Shown here piece after piece: positions 52,737-56,845 of a stretch of DNA of 56,845 nucleotides. The stretch's first letter is position 1. Each line of letters opens with the position of its first letter. The notes under the pieces are model-generated. The model had not been told where the DNA came from and searched no databases. It saw only the letters and a program-made list of their open reading frames with translations. Origin of the DNA: Desulfuromonadaceae bacterium (lineage in GTDB: Bacteria > Desulfobacterota > Desulfuromonadia > Geobacterales > Pseudopelobacteraceae); the NCBI GenBank assembly GCA_028687585.1, contig JAQTZV010000035.1, forward strand, positions 1 through 56,845. The letters are read 5' to 3'. The translations under genes were made by a program, and so were the position numbers.

Positions 52737-52765
52737 GTACCCGATGGCATAAAGCCATCGGGTAC
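52737..52765 (-). other. Perfect 12-bp stem-loop between the DUF1329 and YCF48 genes
   Basis: GTACCCGATGGC (52737-52748) pairs perfectly with GCCATCGGGTAC (52754-52765) around a five-base loop, ten bases after the DUF1329 stop. No T-run follows on the minus strand. It may be an RNA-stabilising or partial termination structure that sets lower expression of the inner-membrane part of the operon relative to the outer-membrane proteins. Confidence 0.8.
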
Positions 52766-52774
52766 AAACTTCAT

Positions 52775-54112
52775 TCAGCGAACACCACTTCCGCTCAGTG
52801 CATCAGGAGACCACTCCCGCTCCGGAAGTTTGCCGTATATTTCGGTACTGCCTTTAGGTGAATAACCATTCAGGTTGTATTGACCGGTAATCAGGTCGTA
52901 ATGCCCCAACGGTTGATTATTTTGCGAGGGGTACTCGAGAATAGGAGTCATATAGGAGAAACCAACCCGATACAATTGTCCACGCGCATCGTACTGATCA
53001 GAGGCGGATGCATTCCAGCAATCTTCGTCCAGATAGAAAATACGTTTGTGGTAGATATGGCGTTTTCCTGGTTTCAAAGTTGCTTCTACAACCCAGACTC
53101 GATGGAGTTCCCAGCGAACAAAGTCCGGATTTAGGTGTCCTTTTTTAAATAACTCTTCTGGCGTAGAATGATATGCCATCTTGTAGTTATTGTAGGGGAC
53201 ATACATCTCTTTCTTGCCGACAAGCTTCCAGTTGAAGCGCTCCATCGAGCCGCTGAAAAGCATGTTGTCGTCAAAGGTTGTGGCGCCCGAAGTTGCCGGT
53301 TCCGGTGCGTCATGACTGACATCCGGCGCCAGTTTGACTCTTCGCTGGCCGGGCAGGTACTGCCAGGCTTTACGCTGATTTTCCGATGAGTTTATCGGTT
53401 CCATAAGCATAAGTGCCTCACCGGAACGTCTCGCAGGTCCCTTGTATTTCTGTGACACCTGGAAAAAGTAATCAACATTGCTTTTGGACGTATCCCAGTA
53501 AGGAAACTCCAACGTTACAGTATAATCTGCTGTTAGCACCGATCGGCCATTGGCATCCACAGTGTAGGCTTCTGCTTTGTGAATTTCATTCGGGCTGTAT
53601 ACAAGCAGATGATTCCACATGGCCTCACTGCCTGTTTTGGGAATCGGGAATGGATAAAATGCATGTGCGTTTTTGATCGCCAATCCATCGTTTACGGTGC
53701 TTGCCTTGCCAACATTTTTTATTGTGGCGTCGTTCACCCATTTAGGAAGTGCGGTAGTTCGATGGGTCTTATAAACATCTACTCGATAGGTCGGATATTT
53801 TTTTAGCAGAGCTTTTGCACCTTCTGTAAGCTTGTCAGAGTACTGAGTCACATTTTTACTGGTAATAGAGAAGATTGGCTTCTCATCAGCAAAAGGGTCT
53901 TTGTGAGATATCTTACCTTTTTTTTGAGTAGCCGCTGCTGGTGCGCCGGTGTATTCCGGGATGGAGCCGTCCTTGTTGCCGGCCTTTTCCGCCCCGATTG
54001 GCGTCAATGTTGTACCAAGCTTTTTCGCTTCCTCTGGCGAAACGGCACCAATGACTGTTCCTGCAAGAGCCAGCGCCATACCAGCCGCAATAATACTTGT
54101 TGCTACTTTCAT
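52775..54112 (-). CDS. DUF1329 family exported protein
   Basis: 445 residues with a cleavable signal peptide (MKVATSIIAAGMALALAG, cleavage near residue 23). The mature part has family features such as SPEEAKKLGTTLTPIGAEKAGN near the start, QKRK-type QRRVKLAPDVSHDAP in the middle and KPGKRHIYHKRIFYLDEDCWNA. These proteins have a LolA/LolB-like fold and probably shuttle hydrophobic molecules or lipoprotein-like cargo between membranes. The gene follows DUF1302 by 16 bases, with AGAGGAG before the ATG. Confidence 0.93.
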   Translation of the reverse strand: MKVATSIIAAGMALALAGTVIGAVSPEEAKKLGTTLTPIGAEKAGNKDGSIPEYTGAPAAATQKKGKISHKDPFADEKPIFSITSKNVTQYSDKLTEGAKALLKKYPTYRVDVYKTHRTTALPKWVNDATIKNVGKASTVNDGLAIKNAHAFYPFPIPKTGSEAMWNHLLVYSPNEIHKAEAYTVDANGRSVLTADYTVTLEFPYWDTSKSNVDYFFQVSQKYKGPARRSGEALMLMEPINSSENQRKAWQYLPGQRRVKLAPDVSHDAPEPATSGATTFDDNMLFSGSMERFNWKLVGKKEMYVPYNNYKMAYHSTPEELFKKGHLNPDFVRWELHRVWVVEATLKPGKRHIYHKRIFYLDEDCWNASASDQYDARGQLYRVGFSYMTPILEYPSQNNQPLGHYDLITGQYNLNGYSPKGSTEIYGKLPEREWSPDALSGSGVR

Positions 54113-54128
54113 AGTTTTACTCCTCTCA

Positions 54129-55883
54129 CTAGAATGTGGTTTTCATCGTTAACGTTATCATGTTGCGATCTTTTAATGATGTGAACGGGCTGTTGCCGTT
54201 TAAAGGTTCGCCGGTATTCGGATCAAGTGTGCCCATGGGACCAAAGAAGCCGATATAGGAAAGATTTGCTTTGTATTTCTGGAAGAAGTCGGCGGTAAAA
54301 CCTGCACTATACGTTCCGGCGTTCTTGGTACCACCACCCGTTACAGCCGAATTGCCGACCAAACCCATAAATCCACTTAACGGCATCGACAAATCAACAC
54401 CGGCTATAACCTGATACCAGGTAGGTTCGAAATTAATCTGGCCACCGATGTAATCCTTTGTTATCCGGTCTACATCGGAGGAGGTATTGTTGCCCCATTT
54501 GGCAAGATCCGCCCGCGACGTTATTGAACCCAGACGGTTCCAGGTAAACTCTGCCAAACCGGTTGCAGTGTCATACAAAGGGGTTTTCGGAAATAAATAG
54601 AGGAAGTTAGCCACTGCGTGCCACGTATCTCCACGTGCTCCCCCGGCATAGGGACTATATGGGACCGCAGAGGGAGGTCCTCCGGGAGCTAACACACTGG
54701 TGACAGCTACGTTCGCGTTACTCCACAGAGGCATGTTTTTACGATAGGAGAGCTCTGTACCAATACTAATACCAGCGACTTGTTTCGAGAAACTTATGCC
54801 GTAAAGATCAATCCCTGACGCATACGACCAACGGTATTGTTGAGGCACGAACATAAAATTGCCGGTTGGACTGACAGGAGGGGTGAGCAGCATACCCTGC
54901 ATATTCATCTGGCCGAATGTATCCGAGAACTTCCGGTAATAGAGACCAACTGTTCCTGCAAGACCTTCAGGACTCCAACGAGCTGAAACACCAAAATCTC
55001 CGGACTGCTTCGGTTTAATATCACCGACATTCAACGCTCTTCCAGGTCCGGCAACAATCGACTCACTGCCATTCCCGAGTGGGTCCGCGAACCCCAGATA
55101 GGTACCCGCTTCAGGAAACTGGTTTGCTTCCCATTCAAAATAATAATTTCCGGCGATTGAAAGCTCTTTAGTTGGTTGGATCTGTGCAGAAACCTGATTA
55201 CGTGGACGAAACAGCTCTTTCAATTCTACTGACGGCTGAGCCAAACCTTTTGACTGATCGATTGCCGACTGCCCATAAGAAATGCCGTGCATGCCACCAT
55301 TACCCAGCATGCTTTCACCCCAATAGACGGTATGACGTCCGACCTTCATCTGTATCGGAATGTCACCGATTGTATATTTACCGAAGGCGAATAAATCGAG
55401 TAACTCACCATTTGGCCCCGAAAAATGCCGGTCAGAGTAATCACTGTAACCGACCGTTGGTATCCCGTTTACCAGATGGTTTGACGTACCGGGGGAAGAA
55501 TTGTCCAAATCACTTCTTCTGTATGTTTGGTCATACCAGAATGCACCGCTGACACGGATACCATAATCCTTTTTATAGACAAGATCGGCCTCTGAGAGTA
55601 AGTCCAGACGATTTGAAATCGGCCCGACATCAAAATTGCGGTCACCATCATCCATGTTCGGACTATTTAAAAGCGCTTTGTTCTGCCCGGATACTCGATG
55701 CGCGTAGGTATATCTAAGTGTATTATCCCAGCGCAACTCAATATCCTCGTTTCCAGTCGGAACTTCAAATGCTTCAACAGTACTACAGATTCCAATCAGC
55801 GACATTACTGCGACAGCAAGTAGACCTGTGTGAGTCTTCTTACATCCCGAAACTTCTTTAACTCTGTTCCTTTGTTTTTCCAT
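54129..55883 (-). CDS. DUF1302 family outer-membrane protein
   Basis: 584 residues from the ATG at 55883, behind AAAGGAGGGG. An in-frame ATG at 55931 has no such site. Signal peptide around residues 20-40 (GLLAVAVMSLIGICSTVEA). The mature protein has alternating beta-strand pattern and conserved family segments (ELRWDNTLRYTYAHRV, VGRHTVYWGESML), and ends in MKTTF, a C-terminal Phe typical of barrels inserted by BAM. It probably forms a large barrel for a hydrophobic substrate. First gene of the envelope operon. Confidence 0.93.
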   Translation of the reverse strand: MEKQRNRVKEVSGCKKTHTGLLAVAVMSLIGICSTVEAFEVPTGNEDIELRWDNTLRYTYAHRVSGQNKALLNSPNMDDGDRNFDVGPISNRLDLLSEADLVYKKDYGIRVSGAFWYDQTYRRSDLDNSSPGTSNHLVNGIPTVGYSDYSDRHFSGPNGELLDLFAFGKYTIGDIPIQMKVGRHTVYWGESMLGNGGMHGISYGQSAIDQSKGLAQPSVELKELFRPRNQVSAQIQPTKELSIAGNYYFEWEANQFPEAGTYLGFADPLGNGSESIVAGPGRALNVGDIKPKQSGDFGVSARWSPEGLAGTVGLYYRKFSDTFGQMNMQGMLLTPPVSPTGNFMFVPQQYRWSYASGIDLYGISFSKQVAGISIGTELSYRKNMPLWSNANVAVTSVLAPGGPPSAVPYSPYAGGARGDTWHAVANFLYLFPKTPLYDTATGLAEFTWNRLGSITSRADLAKWGNNTSSDVDRITKDYIGGQINFEPTWYQVIAGVDLSMPLSGFMGLVGNSAVTGGGTKNAGTYSAGFTADFFQKYKANLSYIGFFGPMGTLDPNTGEPLNGNSPFTSLKDRNMITLTMKTTF

Positions 55884-56162
55884 TCGCCCCTCCTTTTTTT
55901 GGACTGCACTCAGTTGTGACTCTCCGTCCATTCACCTGTGTTGCTTGGCTGGCAGTAGTTCATACGATGAGCTATTAAGCCTTTACTTAGAAACATTTGT
56001 GACGCGTTAAGTTGACAATCAAAGTGATATATCATTTTCAGCAACGTTGTTTTGCTATAACCAGAACATTCGATCGATTATGCACTCAGACAGTTCTACA
56101 TAGTCTCTAAAATTTTATTATTTATTTAATAATATCAATTCAGTACCTGTTTTTGATACGCA

Positions 56163-56185
56163 TTTGTGAAACTAATAAGTGCACT
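56163..56185 (-). promoter_or_regulatory. Operator copy D (shared regulon motif)
   Basis: On the minus strand the core at 56185-56163 reads AGTGCACT, TATT, AGTTTCACAAA. The first half is a perfect match to copy C. The second half is degenerate at its end. It overlaps the -10 box of the promoter before the DUF1302 gene. Confidence 0.7.
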
Positions 56186-56211
56186 TTACGCGAAACGCAT
56201 TTTTTGGTCAA
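56183..56211 (-). promoter_or_regulatory. Promoter for the 55883-47654 envelope operon
   Basis: The minus strand shows TTGACC at 56211-56206 after an AAAATAC tract, a 17-base spacer and TAAAGT at 56188-56183. The -35 to operator distance is 28 bases as in copies B and C. The leader is about 290 bases. Confidence 0.65.
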
Positions 56212-56802
56212 GTATTTTTTTGATAAAAAAATATTGTTTTATTATTATTGGGCATCACCGATCTACATATATAACCACCCAAATACATCTTCAGATAAAT
56301 ACAAAATTATATTCATATTATATATACGTTTTTTCAGCTATTTAGACTGATATTAAATAAAGATTCCTTCCGAATATTCAACGCTCACAATAATATTATT
56401 CATGAATGATCACAAGAATCATCCATATACAACTGACAGAAACTCATAAATCCAATCACTAAAAACCGTGTTATATCTAAATATCGTAAGATCAAAATAT
56501 TGTTGTACGCATACATATTAGCTTAATGGCACAAACACTCTGTCTATCTGAATACGCAAAATGCAAATGAATGTTTATTAGTTATGACTAATTATATCTA
56601 AAGAAGAACGGCAACCAATACTTATGCATTATCGGGCATGTATGAATCACATCAATTCAAGTTGGTGTGGAATTGCGGAATACGCACGGAATATCCATAA
56701 TCATGATAATGATAAAAATTCGGAACTATAACCAATAATCAGGCTGCTATGACGTAAGCTGTCATATGGTTGATGTAACATACTCTCCAAGGAGGGTATG
56801 CC

Positions 56803-56845
56803 ATGAATATCCAAGAGTTTAACAAGCAGTTTCCCGATGAGGAAA
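56803..56845 (+). mobile_element. Start of an IS1595-type transposase gene (cut by the window edge)
   Basis: The ATG at 56803 has AAGGAGGGTATGCC directly before it and encodes MNIQEFNKQFPDEE before the window ends. This opening resembles the N-terminus of IS1595-family transposases (typically 'MNxxEFxxxFPxEE'). Only 14 codons are visible, so the family call is tentative. It is the only plus-strand gene. Confidence 0.5.

Larger units (their letters stand above)
55884..56802. other. AT-rich intergenic region between the DUF1302 gene and the transposase gene
   Basis: This is the longest gene-free stretch in the window. Apart from promoter and operator D it holds AT-rich sequence with ATATCGTAAGATC-type repeats near 56485, similar in flavour to those beside operator C. 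The left end of the insertion sequence should lie within about the last 100 bases, but I cannot define its terminal repeat with the right end missing. Confidence 0.5.

Overview
The window reads as a catabolic gene island from an anaerobic bacterium, most likely a Desulfobacterota (Desulfuromonadia/Geobacter-like) organism. That assignment is inference. It rests on oxygen-sensitive enzyme types (an indolepyruvate:ferredoxin oxidoreductase, a 2-hydroxyacyl-CoA dehydratase/benzoyl-CoA reductase family protein with its ATPase activator, many [4Fe-4S] proteins), on five DMSO-reductase-family Mo/W enzymes plus one xanthine-oxidase-family Mo enzyme, and on Gram-negative outer-membrane proteins. Every chromosomal gene I accept lies on the minus strand. 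The only plus-strand gene is the start of a transposase at the right edge. I see no tRNA, rRNA, CRISPR array or prophage.

Layout, in the direction of transcription (right to left). (1) 55883-47654: an envelope/transport unit: DUF1302 outer-membrane protein, DUF1329 protein, YCF48-like BNR-repeat protein, RND/MMPL transporter, geranylgeranyl-reductase-type flavoprotein and a small ferredoxin. (2) A deletion scar (47493-47355), then an MFS transporter and a Mo/W oxidoreductase ending at a strong terminator (43433-43466). (3) A TetR-family regulator (43364-42723). (4) 42259-27910: a long beta-oxidation-like operon: acyl-CoA dehydrogenase, enoyl-CoA hydratase/3-hydroxyacyl-CoA dehydrogenase fusion, thiolase, a small beta-rich protein, a PanE-like reductase, the ATPase activator and 2-hydroxyacyl-CoA dehydratase-family subunit, an ADP-forming acyl-CoA synthetase, enoyl-CoA hydratase, 3-hydroxyacyl-CoA dehydrogenase and IorA-IorB. 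(5) 27149-16169: Mo/W enzyme, SDR, M24-family protein, a 2-oxoacid/acetoin-dehydrogenase-type E1alpha-E1beta-E2, and a second Mo/W enzyme, closed by a terminator. (6) 16023-9173: ferredoxin, universal stress protein, C_GCAxxG_C_C protein, a three-subunit xanthine-oxidase-type hydroxylase/reductase, a ribbon-helix-helix protein and a fused LipB-LipA. (7) 8904-177: zinc-ribbon protein, metallo-beta-lactamase hydrolase, a three-subunit membrane Mo enzyme complex, a small membrane protein, a tetraether-synthase-like radical SAM enzyme and a Mo/W oxidoreductase fused to a GNAT domain.

The most informative observation is regulatory. Four promoters, those of units 1, 4, 5 and 7, carry the same 23-bp operator (AGTGCACT, four A/T bases, AGTNNCACTWA). 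In three of them it lies at exactly the same distance (28 nt) from a TTGAC -35 box. This ties transport, beta-oxidation, the E1/E2 complex and several Mo/W enzymes into one regulon. The TetR protein at 42723-43364 is the obvious candidate repressor.

Working hypothesis (inference): a hydrophobic substrate crosses the outer membrane with the DUF1302/DUF1329/RND system and is oxidised, hydrated or reduced by the Mo/W enzymes. It is then activated by the CoA synthetase and shortened by the beta-oxidation operon. A 2-oxoacid or acetoin-like fragment is handled by the lipoylated E1/E2 complex, whose cofactor could be made by the LipB-LipA fusion. IorAB could supply reduced ferredoxin to the dehydratase activator. 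The substrate cannot be named from sequence alone.
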